A model generated the notes under the pieces. It had not been told where the DNA came from. It was given only the letters and a program-made list of their open reading frames with translations, and did not search any database. DNA of 64,000 nucleotides from positions 2,650,974 to 2,714,973 of the forward strand of contig NZ_CP031933.2 in assembly GCF_003606365.2 (NCBI RefSeq). The letters are read 5' to 3'. The translations under genes were made by a program, and so were the position numbers. Source of the DNA: Companilactobacillus zhachilii (lineage in GTDB: Bacteria > Bacillota > Bacilli > Lactobacillales > Lactobacillaceae). Below, one piece after another: positions 1 through 8,210 of the stretch; the stretch's first letter is position 1, and every line of letters starts with the position of its first letter.

Positions 1-70
1 GCAAAAACCGGTGTGCAATTTACAGTTCTACGAAAATGCTCGGAAATTCCCGGGCCTGCTCCGCTCTCTG
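1..70. repeat. Family D hairpin repeat, partial copy
   Basis: This is the right-hand part of a family D unit cut by the window edge. It shares the motif 'aaatgctcgg' and the terminal 'ccgctctct' with the complete copies that follow. No coding capacity is seen. Confidence 0.6.
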
Positions 71-76
71 ATATTT

Positions 77-200
77 AAACGAGCTACGGCAGGGCAACTC
101 CTTCCGCTTTGCCTAACTTCCCAAATCATCCGCAAAAAACGCGGATAATTCGTGAAGTCATGCAAATGCTCGGGAGCTGAACGCCCTGCCTTCGCTCTCT
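77..200. repeat. Family D hairpin repeat, copy 2
   Basis: This unit of about 124 bp begins 'aaacgagct' and ends 'cgctctct'. The outer arms (gagctacggcagggc and gccctgccttcgctc) are imperfect inverted repeats. The inner core, catccgc-loop-gcggat with flanking gaattatc/aatcat, forms a second hairpin ending in 'cgtgaag'. It is nearly identical to the copy beside mnmG at 58221-58348 except in the outer arm, which changes on both sides. Confidence 0.75.
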
Positions 201-207
201 TGTTCTT

Positions 208-331
208 AAACGAGCTGCGGACGACAGATTCCTGTGCATTTCTACGCTTCCCAAATCATCCGCAAAGTTCGCGGATAATTCGTGAAGCTAGGAAATTGCT
301 CGGAATCTAACCGGTCGTCCTCCGCTCTCTT
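208..331. repeat. Family D hairpin repeat, copy 3
   Basis: This is a tandem neighbour of copy 2, with the same 'aaacgagct' start, the same catccgc/gcggat core and the same 'ccgctctct' end. Its outer arms are different but still complementary (gcggacgac and gtcgtcctccgc). It ends in a T-run beside the stop codon of the DUF1129 gene, so it may also act as that gene's transcription terminator. Confidence 0.75.
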
Positions 332-333
332 TT

Positions 334-1089
334 TTAAAAGAAAGAACGTTCCTTATATCCTGTCATTGAACGGAACAAGAATCTTCCACCGAAGGCAACT
401 GCTGCTGCTATGAAGTAGCCGATTGCGTTTAGTGGTGGGTTGATTGATGTTGGTACGGCTGTCATGGCTGCTAGGAAGACGAACATGAAGACTAGTCCGA
501 CTACTAAATAACCGATGGTTATTCCCCAGCCTGGTCGTTCGGACTTAGGTTTCTTCATTTGGTTATTGAACCATGATAATAATGCACCCCACATTGCTGA
601 CAAGACGATCAATGTAATGATACCTGTCTGGCTGTTAGGATCATTCTTAGCAGCGCCTTTGCTTGTTAAAGCAACGATTCCGTATAACAATCCAAACAAT
701 GAAAAGAACAATAGTGAAGTATCAAGCCATGAAGCCCAGAATGGTGTCTTCTTTGGCTTTTTCACTGGATGTGTAATATCCTGAGCTCTTTGTGTCACGG
801 GTCCATAAAGTTGGTTAGCTGGAATCCCTTTGATTTGGTTTTCGATAATTTCGGGAAGAAGTTTGTCAATTTCGGTCTTGGCTTCATCTTCTTTAAATCC
901 ATCGTCCATCAAATACTTATTAAGTTTAAAAATGTATTCGGCATTTTTATTACTTAATTTTTTGCGTAAATCATCAGCATCTGCACTGTAGATTTCGCTT
1001 TTGATTTCTTCTTTTTTTTCATTCTTAGCTGAAGCAACTTTTTGTTTTTCAGCAGCTTGCTTATTCTTTTCTCTTAAATCCTCAGACAT
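334..1089 (-). CDS. DUF1129 family membrane protein
   Basis: The product is a 251-residue membrane protein. The first 110 residues are charged and soluble, with a Lys/Glu/Ala-rich start that probably forms a helix. Four hydrophobic segments follow at about 121-143, 156-174, 189-212 and 220-239. This layout fits the DUF1129 family of lactic acid bacteria, which commonly sits downstream of ychF near oriC; the function is unknown. The ATG is preceded by GGGGGAG at good spacing and lies 15 bp after ychF, so it is probably the last gene of the parA-parB-DUF951-ychF run. The family assignment is from memory of similar proteins. Confidence 0.8.
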   Translation of the reverse strand: MSEDLREKNKQAAEKQKVASAKNEKKEEIKSEIYSADADDLRKKLSNKNAEYIFKLNKYLMDDGFKEDEAKTEIDKLLPEIIENQIKGIPANQLYGPVTQRAQDITHPVKKPKKTPFWASWLDTSLLFFSLFGLLYGIVALTSKGAAKNDPNSQTGIITLIVLSAMWGALLSWFNNQMKKPKSERPGWGITIGYLVVGLVFMFVFLAAMTAVPTSINPPLNAIGYFIAAAVAFGGRFLFRSMTGYKERSFF

Positions 1090-1104
1090 ATTACTCCCCC
1101 TGGT

Positions 1105-2208
1105 TTAGACGTTGAAGCGGAATTCGATAATGTCACCGTCTTGAACTTCGTAATCCTTACCTTCAACTCGTAATTTACCGGCTTCTTTGACGGCTTTTTC
1201 ACTACCTAATTCATCTAGATCACTATATGCCATAACTTCAGCACGGATAAATCCACGCTCGAAGTCAGAGTGAATGATACCAGCAACTTGTGGTGCTTTC
1301 ATGCCTTCGTGGAATGTCCAGGCACGTGTTTCCTTACCACCAGCTGTAAAGAATGTTCTAAGGCCTAATAGTTTGTAACTAGCTTTAATTAATTTATCAA
1401 GACCTGATTCAGTTACACCTTCAGCTTCAAGGAATTCTTTTCTTTCATCGTCATCTAATTCAGCAATTTCTTCTTCAGTTTTTGCGGAAACACCGATTAC
1501 TTGAGCATTTTCTTTCTTAGCGTAATCTTCAATAACTTTGTAATACTTCGAAGCTTCAGGATCAGCCATATCATCTTCAGCGATATTAGCAACATACAAG
1601 ACTGGTTTTGATGTTAACAAGAACAAACCTTTAACAATTTTTGCTTCATCTTCATCAAAGTCGATTGAACGAACTGAACCGCCTTCTTCAAGGACTGGCT
1701 TAATCTTTTCTAGAACTTTGAATTCAGCTTGGGCTTCTTTATCTTTTGCACTCTTAGCAGCTTTTTCAACACGTGTATAACGTTTATTAACACTATCAAG
1801 GTCAGCTAGACCAAGTTCCAAATTGATAGTTTCGATATCATCTAATGGATCAACTTTACCGGTCACACTAGTAATATCGTCATCATCAAATGCACGAACA
1901 ACGTGAACGATGGCATCAACTTGACGAATGTTTTCCAAGAACTTGTTACCAAGTCCTTCACCTTTACTAGCACCTTTAACGATACCAGCAATATCAGTAA
2001 ATTCGAAAGTTGTGTGGATTAATTTTTTAGCAGGGATCAATGAATCGATTCTTGCAAGACGTGCATCTGGTACTTCAACCATTCCGACGTTAGGATCGAT
2101 CGTTGCGAAAGGATAGTTGGCCATTTCCGCACCGGCCTTTGTAATAGCATTAAATAAAGTTGACTTACCAACGTTTGGTAGTCCGACGATTCCGGCAGTT
2201 AGAGCCAT
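1105..2208 (-). CDS. ychF: Redox-regulated ATPase YchF (Obg-related GTPase family)
   Basis: This P-loop NTPase of the translation-factor class has family-typical length (367 residues). The G1 motif GLPNVGKST lies at about residues 8-16, the G3 motif in TDIAGIVKGAS at about 70, and NIAE replaces the usual NKxD G4 motif, which is the YchF hallmark giving ATP rather than GTP preference. A TGS domain occupies about residues 280-365. YchF binds the ribosome and responds to oxidative stress in other bacteria. It starts 3 bp after the DUF951 stop, so the two are cotranscribed. Nothing unusual is seen. Confidence 0.97.
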   Translation of the reverse strand: MALTAGIVGLPNVGKSTLFNAITKAGAEMANYPFATIDPNVGMVEVPDARLARIDSLIPAKKLIHTTFEFTDIAGIVKGASKGEGLGNKFLENIRQVDAIVHVVRAFDDDDITSVTGKVDPLDDIETINLELGLADLDSVNKRYTRVEKAAKSAKDKEAQAEFKVLEKIKPVLEEGGSVRSIDFDEDEAKIVKGLFLLTSKPVLYVANIAEDDMADPEASKYYKVIEDYAKKENAQVIGVSAKTEEEIAELDDDERKEFLEAEGVTESGLDKLIKASYKLLGLRTFFTAGGKETRAWTFHEGMKAPQVAGIIHSDFERGFIRAEVMAYSDLDELGSEKAVKEAGKLRVEGKDYEVQDGDIIEFRFNV

Positions 2209-2211
2209 TAG

Positions 2212-2475
2212 TTATTCCTCATTTCTTTTAATAAAATTTGATGGCATTAATTGATCTTTTTTCAAATAATGTTCTTCATTTTCTGGTTTGACCTGGTCAG
2301 CTTGGGTTAAAACTTTTTTGAATTTCTTATTGAAATCAGCACGTGGAATCATCACGATATGTCCACAGCCTAAGCATTTAACCTTAATATCCGCCCCTAA
2401 GCGAATAACTTCCCAGCGATTTTCCCCACATGCGTGAGGCTTTTTCATTGTGATAATATCTCCAAGTTTAAACAT
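2212..2475 (-). CDS. DUF951 (YyzM-like) small zinc-ribbon protein
   Basis: This 87-residue protein has the conserved CGENRWEV and VKCLGCGHIVMIPR blocks of the DUF951 family. Three cysteines (one in ACGEN, two in CLGC) suggest a small metal-binding fold, but no function is established. The ATG follows an AGAGGAATTGT leader. It sits 9 bp after parB and 3 bp before ychF, the standard Firmicutes order, so it belongs to the parAB-ychF transcript. Confidence 0.92.
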   Translation of the reverse strand: MFKLGDIITMKKPHACGENRWEVIRLGADIKVKCLGCGHIVMIPRADFNKKFKKVLTQADQVKPENEEHYLKKDQLMPSNFIKRNEE

Positions 2476-2484
2476 ACAATTCCT

Positions 2485-3354
2485 CTAATCTAAATGGATT
2501 CCTAATATGTCTAAAATACGGTTCAAATCTTCCGTATTTGTAAAATCGATTTCGAGTTTTCCATGACCGCTGCGAGTTTCTTTAACTGAAACTGGCGTAT
2601 CAAAACGTTCCACCAATTTTTCTTCAGTTGCCCGAATGTAAGGTGACTTTTGAGCAACTTTCTTTTTCTTCTTACTATCATGTTTTGATTCAGTAGCTAA
2701 CTGCTCGAGTTGACGAACTGTTAAATCTTCACTGACTGCACGCTTAGCAAGTTTATCAATTTGATCTTTATCTTTCAAACTGAGCAAGGTTCTCGCTTGT
2801 CCCATTGAAAGTTCACCGTTTTGAACTAATTTCTTAGTTGCATCAGGTAAATTCAATAGTCGCAAGTAGTTAGCAATGTAAGGACGACTCTTGCCTAATC
2901 TTTGGGAAACCTGTTCTTGAGTAAGATTCAATTTCGTAATCAAGGTTTGATATGCATCAGCCTCTTCAAGTGGCGTTAAATCTTCACGTTGTAAGTTTTC
3001 CAAAACAGCGATTTCCATCATCCCTGATTCACTCAACGGCCGAACAATAGCTGGGATAGTGGTTTTCTTAGCAATCTTACTTGCACGGTAACGTCTTTCA
3101 CCAGCGATAATTTCAAAACCATTGACACTTTCACGAACAATGATTGGTTGGAAGACACCATTTTGTTCAATGGAATGAGCTAATTCGTTCAAAGCATGCT
3201 CATCAAAAGTTTTTCTAGGTTGGTACGGATTAGGACGAATATCATCGATCGATAGGTCAACAACTGTCTCACTATTTTCATCGATGGCTTCGAATTCAGA
3301 AAAAATCGCGTCGATTCCTCTGCCTAAACCTTTTTTATTTTTGCTTGATGCCAT
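2485..3354 (-). CDS. parB: Chromosome partitioning protein ParB (Spo0J)
   Basis: This CTP-dependent DNA clamp loads at parS and spreads to recruit SMC near the origin. It has 289 residues, typical of the family. The N-terminal GLGRGIDAIF is the ParA-stimulating tail. The nucleotide-binding boxes GERRYR (about 85-90) and ENLQRED (about 119-125) are present, the helix-turn-helix lies at about 144-166, and the dimer domain is at the C-terminus. It overlaps the end of parA by 20 bp, implying coupled translation. A parS-like site lies 51 kb away at 54451-54466. Confidence 0.97.
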   Translation of the reverse strand: MASSKNKKGLGRGIDAIFSEFEAIDENSETVVDLSIDDIRPNPYQPRKTFDEHALNELAHSIEQNGVFQPIIVRESVNGFEIIAGERRYRASKIAKKTTIPAIVRPLSESGMMEIAVLENLQREDLTPLEEADAYQTLITKLNLTQEQVSQRLGKSRPYIANYLRLLNLPDATKKLVQNGELSMGQARTLLSLKDKDQIDKLAKRAVSEDLTVRQLEQLATESKHDSKKKKKVAQKSPYIRATEEKLVERFDTPVSVKETRSGHGKLEIDFTNTEDLNRILDILGIHLD

Positions 3355-4111
3355 TACGCTTTAACACCTCCTTAGCAAGATCACGATAAGCTTTAGCCCC
3401 CTTTGACTTAGCGTCATAGTCAACAATGGGTTGTCCATAACTAGGTGCTTCAGCTAGACGTGTGTTTCGAGGAACGATTGTTTTATAAACTGAATCGCCG
3501 AAATATGATTTAACTTCGTCGACAACTTGAGCGCCCAAATTTGTTCGAACATCAAGCATGGTGATCAAAACTCCTTCGATAGCTAAGTTAGTATTGAAAT
3601 GTTTTTGAACTAAACGGATAGTGTTCAACAATTGACTCAATCCTTCCAGCGCATAATACTCACTTTGAACTGGAATAATAATTGAATCACTTGCTGTAAA
3701 GGCATTAGTTGAAAGTTGTCCCAGTGAAGGTGGGCAGTCGATCAAAATAATATCGTATTCTGAATCGACCTCTTCAATTCCAGCTCGTAAACGAGTTTCA
3801 CGGGCCATCATGGAAGTAAGTTCCATCTCTGCACCGGCCAATTGAATTGTTGCAGGAACAATATCAAGATTTTTATGTTCAGTATGAATAATCGTCTTCT
3901 TGAGCGGATATTCATTTACTAAAACATCGTAAACATCTTTTTCAACATTGGCTTTTTTAATACCTAATCCGCTGGTTGCATTTCCTTGTGGATCAGTATC
4001 GATAATCAATACTTTTTGACCCATATCAGTTAAACATGCTCCCAAATTGATGGTGGTTGTGGTTTTTCCGACACCACCTTTTTGATTTGCAACAGATATT
4101 TTTCGTGCCAT
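3335..4111 (-). CDS. parA: Chromosome partitioning ATPase ParA (Soj)
   Basis: This deviant-Walker ATPase works with ParB in origin segregation and, in Bacillus, in control of DnaA. The 258 residues begin with the signature KGGVGKTT at positions 11-18; IDTDPQGNATSG and LIDCPPSLG match the Walker A' and Walker B regions. It has no N-terminal DNA-binding extension, so it is the chromosomal (Soj) type. A family A repeat fills the gap between it and rsmG, unlike the tight spacing usual in Firmicutes. Confidence 0.97.
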   Translation of the reverse strand: MARKISVANQKGGVGKTTTTINLGACLTDMGQKVLIIDTDPQGNATSGLGIKKANVEKDVYDVLVNEYPLKKTIIHTEHKNLDIVPATIQLAGAEMELTSMMARETRLRAGIEEVDSEYDIILIDCPPSLGQLSTNAFTASDSIIIPVQSEYYALEGLSQLLNTIRLVQKHFNTNLAIEGVLITMLDVRTNLGAQVVDEVKSYFGDSVYKTIVPRNTRLAEAPSYGQPIVDYDAKSKGAKAYRDLAKEVLKRNGIKQK

Positions 4112-4237
4112 TTTATTCCCCTATCTCTAGAAATTGCCGAACAACTTCACAAAATATTTATCTATGGTAATCACTCTTTGGCGCTTTTGCCATAACTCTA
4201 TAATCTTATCATTTTTATTCAATTGTTTAATAGGTTT

Positions 4238-4419
4238 GCCGTTTCCGGAGCCAAGAAAGATTAACTGGCAGTGCGGACCGGTCTGAGCCAAGGTCTCAGA
4301 CCTCAGTTTGAAGCCTTGCAAGCAAGTCTCCAAACATGCCCGGTGCTGTAAGGCCGAGAAAACCACTCGACCTAACACCACTTTCACTGCCTGTTAATCT
4401 TTCTTGGCTCCTCCGACTA
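4238..4419 (-). repeat. Family A multi-arm palindromic element, copy A1
   Basis: This element lies between parA and rsmG. The outer arms (ggagccaagaaagattaa and ttaatctttcttggctcc) pair almost perfectly. Inside are a gagccaaggtctc hairpin, a second arm, and the 'gcccggtgctgtaa' arm. It carries the subfamily II core (CCGGGC where most copies have CGGGAC). The strand call is arbitrary: minus means the TTACACCAC core reads on the minus strand. Confidence 0.8.
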
Positions 4420-4454
4420 TGGTATTTGTTATATTAATATTTTTAGATTAGTGA

Positions 4455-5180
4455 CTACTTCACGAGTGGTTTTTTAGCGGGTGTTCCTGGTTTACGAGGG
4501 TACTTCTTCGGTGTTTTGTTAATTTTACTTACAAAGATAAAATTACGGATTCCAGCGTCGTTTGGTAACTCGACTGATTCTTGTTGCTTAATTTCTCCAC
4601 CTAATGTTTGGATAGCAAATTTTGCTGTTTCCAATTCTTCTGGGGCTTTTTCGGATTTCATTGCAACAAATTGACCGCCAATTTTAACTAATGGTAAACA
4701 AAATTCTGTTAATACATTCATGGCTGCCACGGCTCTGGCTGTTACTACATCAAATGATTCACGGAATTGGGGATTTTTACCAACTTCTTCTGCACGTCCA
4801 TGAACTAAATTGACGTTATCCAAATTCAACTTGTTAACTAATGTATCTAAAAACTTGATCCGTTTATTCAACGAGTCAACGATGGTAATTTTTAGTTTTG
4901 GATTGATAATTTTTAATGGCAATGATGGAAAACCTGCTCCTGATCCGACATCACATAAGGTTAATTCTTCATTTAATAATTTTTCATCCACAAATCCTAA
5001 GACGATTGAATCATAAAAATGTTTCAAATAAACTTGGTCTTCTTCGGTAATTGAAGTTAAATTCATAACCTTGTTGGTCTCGACTAATTCATGAAAATAA
5101 GTTGCGAACTGATCTTTCTGTGTTGCACTTAAATCAATGCCCTGTTTAGCTAGAGCTTCAAAAAATTCTTCCGGTTTCAT
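4455..5180 (-). CDS. rsmG: 16S rRNA (guanine-N7) methyltransferase RsmG (GidB)
   Basis: This SAM-dependent enzyme methylates G527 of 16S rRNA. It has 241 residues. The SAM motif CDVGSGAGFPSLPLKI, the IVDSLNKRIKFL strand-helix and VTARAVAAM are all present, and the tail is the basic Lys/Pro-rich type seen in lactobacilli. I place the start at the second ATG (5180), because the GGAGG stands 7 bp before it but directly abuts the upstream ATG. In most Firmicutes this gene follows mnmG directly; here mnmG is 53 kb away. Confidence 0.95.
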   Translation of the reverse strand: MKPEEFFEALAKQGIDLSATQKDQFATYFHELVETNKVMNLTSITEEDQVYLKHFYDSIVLGFVDEKLLNEELTLCDVGSGAGFPSLPLKIINPKLKITIVDSLNKRIKFLDTLVNKLNLDNVNLVHGRAEEVGKNPQFRESFDVVTARAVAAMNVLTEFCLPLVKIGGQFVAMKSEKAPEELETAKFAIQTLGGEIKQQESVELPNDAGIRNFIFVSKINKTPKKYPRKPGTPAKKPLVK

Positions 5181-5342
5181 TGACATACCTCCACTCGTGA
5201 AACACATGTTTCACACCCTTTTATCCTATATTAATGAGAGCGTTAATTCAATGATGAGTTCAGAAAGTCTTTTTAAATTATTGTTGTACTTGCAACAAAA
5301 TAGTTTTATTATATTCTTAATTTATTTTAACGGAGGTTACTG

Positions 5343-5771
5343 ATGATTAGCGTTAAAAGTACAAATGAACTCAGTCCTAAAGAATTGATTGATATTTTAA
5401 AAGCTCGTGTAGCTGTTTTTGTAGTTGAACAAAACTGTCCTTATCAAGAAGTGGATGATGATGATTACAACGACTTGCATGTTTGTTTAATCGAGAATGG
5501 CGATTTGGAGGCCTACACACGTATTATCGACAAAGGTGACCATATTACTTTCGGTCGTGTCTTAGTTGTTGAGAAGTATCGTAAGCATGGTTTAGGTGCA
5601 AAAATTGTCGGTGCAACGATTGACGAGATCAAAAAACGTTTCCCTAATATGCCTATTCAAATTCAAGCACAGGCTTACTTACAGGATTTTTATGCGGGAT
5701 TTGGTTTCAAAGCTATCTCCGAAGTGTACTTAGAAGATAACATCCCTCATTTGGACATGTTAATGAAATAA
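5343..5771 (+). CDS. GNAT family N-acetyltransferase (ElaA-like)
   Basis: This 142-residue single-domain acetyltransferase has the ElaA-type start (LKARVAVFVVEQNCPYQEVD, in which RxxVFVxEQ is diagnostic). The acetyl-CoA loop appears as FGRVLVVEKYRKHGLGAKI (R/QxxGxG/A form). The ATG is preceded by GGAGG at 7 bp. The substrate is unknown. It is read away from rsmG and is followed by a family C hairpin that can serve as its terminator. Confidence 0.85.
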   Translation: MISVKSTNELSPKELIDILKARVAVFVVEQNCPYQEVDDDDYNDLHVCLIENGDLEAYTRIIDKGDHITFGRVLVVEKYRKHGLGAKIVGATIDEIKKRFPNMPIQIQAQAYLQDFYAGFGFKAISEVYLEDNIPHLDMLMK

Positions 5772-5835
5772 AAAAGTGTATCGGCAAAATATGTGAATTG
5801 GTTCTTTCTCAACTTTGGTCATAGAAGTAAATATA

Positions 5836-5886
5836 AAAAGGGCTAGATATTTTTTCTTGGTATCCAGAAAAAATATCTAGCCTTTT
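5836..5886. repeat. Family C hairpin (terminator-like), copy C1
   Basis: The arms aaaagggctagatatttttt and aaaaaatatctagccttttg pair around a short loop (cttggtatccag). It works as a bidirectional Rho-independent terminator between the GNAT gene and the convergent copY-like gene. The same arms recur at 37471-37519 and 44696-44753. Confidence 0.8.
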
Positions 5887-5984
5887 GATTACGTTAAATC
5901 TTAATTTTTCCAATTTATTTAGTAAAAAAGCGTCCAATCATCAAATGATTGAACGCCGTGTCGCCCCTGCCAAGGAACTTAATT

Positions 5985-6434
5985 TTAACACATCTCAGCG
6001 CAACCTTCAGGTAAGCAATCGCATTTAACATGTTCAGGAGCAGTTGCCAATTTCCTATCAAGTGTCTTTTGAAGCATCTTGATATCTGCTTGGCTAATAT
6101 CCATTGTTTCAATCAATTCATCTAAGACTGAACCAGATTTATGGGCACAAAAATCGGCGAATAAACTATTAGCATATTCATTCATAGTTGCCTGTTCTTC
6201 AACCGTTGCAGAATAAATGTAACGTCCTTTTTCCTTTTCACGGCTAAGGAATTCCTTTTTAGTCAAACGAGTGATCAATGTCTTGATGGTGGAATCAGAC
6301 CATGTTTGTTTCTTTTGCATCAGATTGATTATTTCGGAACTTGTCACATGTTTCAAGGTCCAGACAATTCTCATAATTTGCCATTCAGCTGAAGAAATCT
6401 CAACTTTTTTCTGTTCTTTCTTTACGGTATCCAT
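5985..6434 (-). CDS. CopY/TcrY (BlaI/MecI-type) transcriptional repressor
   Basis: This 149-residue repressor has a BlaI-type winged helix (SSAEWQIMRIVW at about 14, then TSSEIINLM and SDSTIKTLITRLTKKEFL). The C-terminal tail CDCLPEGCAEMC carries four cysteines, close to the CxCx4CxC copper-binding tail of CopY but with CxxxC at the end. The start is the second codon of the open frame, since AGGAAGG precedes the ATG at 6434. No copper ATPase or chaperone gene adjoins it, so it may act elsewhere. An ACAnnTGT core lies just upstream. Confidence 0.8.
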   Translation of the reverse strand: MDTVKKEQKKVEISSAEWQIMRIVWTLKHVTSSEIINLMQKKQTWSDSTIKTLITRLTKKEFLSREKEKGRYIYSATVEEQATMNEYANSLFADFCAHKSGSVLDELIETMDISQADIKMLQKTLDRKLATAPEHVKCDCLPEGCAEMC

Positions 6435-6467
6435 CAAAACCTTCCTCTCATAATGACAACATTATAT

Positions 6468-6477
6468 AACAACTGTC
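6468..6477. promoter_or_regulatory. Possible cop-box-like operator
   Basis: The sequence aACAACTGTc contains the ACAnnTGT core of the CopY operator (TACAnnTGTA) but lacks the outer T and A. It overlaps the promoter region of the copY-like gene and would suit autorepression. The match is weak. Confidence 0.3.
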
Positions 6478-6523
6478 GTCTGCAAACTGGAGAAATGAGA
6501 TGATTGTCATAAATTAGACCTTT

Positions 6524-7258
6524 TTAATTAGCCAATTCTTTCTTTTCATCATAAACTTCAACACAATAGTCTTTTTGACCACAGGCTGGACAAACAAGTT
6601 TTCTAGCTCTTGCGTTGTGCTTCCCCCAAAAAGCCGCCCAAAACTTTGGTTTAAATTCGGTATTACAGTTCGGACAAATATAATTGGTATTTTGATAATA
6701 AAAGCGGCTTAACCAAGCGGCCATTACCAAAACCAATGTCATTCCTAGCGCAAATGGCAACCAATCGCCCTTCATAATTCCCCAAACTAAAGTACCAACT
6801 TCAATAATGTCTAGCGGAAAACCCAAAAGCAACATCTTCATATGAACTTTTCTTAAAGCTTTTTTATTTTTCATAATATTTTCGATATCTCCAATGTCTT
6901 TAATTTTTACTTGGTCGATTTGTGGCAAACTACGCTTTATTTCTTCAATTTTTTTTATTTGTTCTTTGGAAGTTTGTAATTGTGTTTTTAAACCTATCAA
7001 TTGTTGATCCAGCAAAAGGTTCATAACTTTCATTGAATTATTACTATCCAGAATTTCACTAATTGATTTTAGCGTTAAACCTAAATTTTTTAATAATAAA
7101 ATCAATTTCAGTTTATTTAAATCCGCATCGGTATAAATACGTTTGCCATTAGCATAAATTTCACTCGGCTTTAGTAAATTCTTTTTATCATAGTACTGAA
7201 TTGTTCTGACCGAGACTTGAGTCATTTTGGCTAACTCACCAGTCGTATACTCGGACAT
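6524..7258 (-). CDS. MerR family regulator with transmembrane hairpin and C-terminal zinc ribbon
   Basis: The product is 244 residues. The N-terminal MerR domain reads YTTGELAKMTQVSVRTIQYYD and is followed by a coiled-coil region (about 85-120). Two hydrophobic segments follow (MKMLLLGFPLDIIEVGTLVW and LPFALGMTLVLVMAAW), then CPNC and CPAC pairs about 30 residues apart. I read it as a membrane-tethered regulator with a zinc ribbon on the same side as the DNA-binding domain. No known MerR sensor domain is seen. The start is ATG 7258; the upstream GTG directly abuts the AAGGAGG. Confidence 0.8.
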   Translation of the reverse strand: MSEYTTGELAKMTQVSVRTIQYYDKKNLLKPSEIYANGKRIYTDADLNKLKLILLLKNLGLTLKSISEILDSNNSMKVMNLLLDQQLIGLKTQLQTSKEQIKKIEEIKRSLPQIDQVKIKDIGDIENIMKNKKALRKVHMKMLLLGFPLDIIEVGTLVWGIMKGDWLPFALGMTLVLVMAAWLSRFYYQNTNYICPNCNTEFKPKFWAAFWGKHNARARKLVCPACGQKDYCVEVYDEKKELAN

Positions 7259-7470
7259 AATATTCACCTCCTTGATTCTATTTATAGCTTATTACCTTAG
7301 GTCGTCTGCAAGCTTTATTTATGGAAAAAAGCATAACGGCGTTTTATAATGAATTTGCATAAATATATTTGTTAATGTTATTTACAGAATTTGTATATAC
7401 CATTGATATAAATTCGGAATTATCATAAAATATTCTATTATCAGTCAATATTGAGATAGGGGGAATTAAT

Positions 7471-8124
7471 ACGAAATATAGTTTTTTTGTACAGTCACAA
7501 GTAAACAAAAGTGACAATTCAGTTTTTGGCTATGAAGTACTCTTGCGTAAGGAAGATAATGGTGCTTGGCACTTGCCACAAGACTTTACGGAGTTATCCA
7601 TTGAAGATCAAGTGCAATTGGTCGAGCAAACGGCTGCTGTCATTAAGAAGAATGCTGGTAGTAACAAGGTTATATCATTTAATTTAAATAGTGAACAAGC
7701 CAATGATCCATATACACTTGGGGAAGTAATTGCCTTAAAAAAACGTATTAACCCCGTTGCCCTAACAATTGAATTGACTGAAGCAATGCCTTTGGAACAA
7801 ATCAAACAATTTAGCGTCCTACTTCATCAATATGGTATCTCATTAGTTATCGATGATGTCGGTACCGGTTCAAACACCTTTGATAATATCAAACATCTTT
7901 TACCTTACGTTGATAAAATCAAACTAGCAATGCAAAACCTTCGTATGTCTGGAAAAGCTAATAAGATTCCTGAATATGTTTCATTCTGGGTTCAACAAGC
8001 TGAAAGATACTGTCTAGACATGGTTCTAGAGGGTGTTGAGGATGGCAAAGATCAACTACTTGCTAAGAAATACGGAATTAATATTCAACAAGGTTACCTT
8101 TACGGTAAGCCTGTTATGCCTTAG
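7471..8124 (+). CDS. EAL-domain protein (putative c-di-GMP phosphodiesterase), probable non-canonical start
   Basis: The EAL motifs look complete: EVLLR, the Asn in FNLN, ELTE, DDVGTGSN (usually DDFGTG), the Lys in VDKIKLA, EGVE and QQGYLYGKP. No GGDEF domain or membrane anchor is present. The EVLLR motif sits exactly at the first usable start, TTG 7543, so a start there would cut into the domain. The frame stays open upstream to an AGGGGG site; seven bases after it stands ACG (7471), giving T/M-K-Y-S-F-F-V-Q, a normal EAL beginning. I place the start there. The alternative is TTG 7543 (193 residues). Function is inferred from motifs. Confidence 0.75.
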   Translation, partial: TKYSFFVQSQVNKSDNSVFGYEVLLRKEDNGAWHLPQDFTELSIEDQVQLVEQTAAVIKKNAGSNKVISFNLNSEQANDPYTLGEVIALKKRINPVALTIELTEAMPLEQIKQFSVLLHQYGISLVIDDVGTGSNTFDNIKHLLPYVDKIKLAMQNLRMSGKANKIPEYVSFWVQQAERYCLDMVLEGVEDGKDQLLAKKYGINIQQGYLYGKPVMP

Positions 8125-8157
8125 CCATAGATACTGAATTAATTTAAGTACACAAGC

Positions 8158-8201
8158 AAAAAGCAGTTTAACAATCTTTCATGGTTGTTAAACTGCTTTT
8201 A
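8158..8201. terminator. Bidirectional Rho-independent terminator
   Basis: The hairpin aagcagtttaacaa / ttgttaaactgctt with a 10-base loop is flanked by A- and T-runs. It follows the EAL gene. Confidence 0.85.
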
Positions 8202-8210
8202 TTTTTGTCT

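Noticed and set aside
4127..4387. Open frame of 86 codons between parA and rsmG
   Set aside because: It runs through family A copy A1, has no ribosome site, and similar frames arise in other copies.
5196..5216. GTGAAACA-CA-TGTTTCAC inverted repeat upstream of rsmG as a parS site
   Set aside because: The half-sites are in the opposite order to parS (TGTTTCAC-GTGAAACA), so ParB would not see a normal site.
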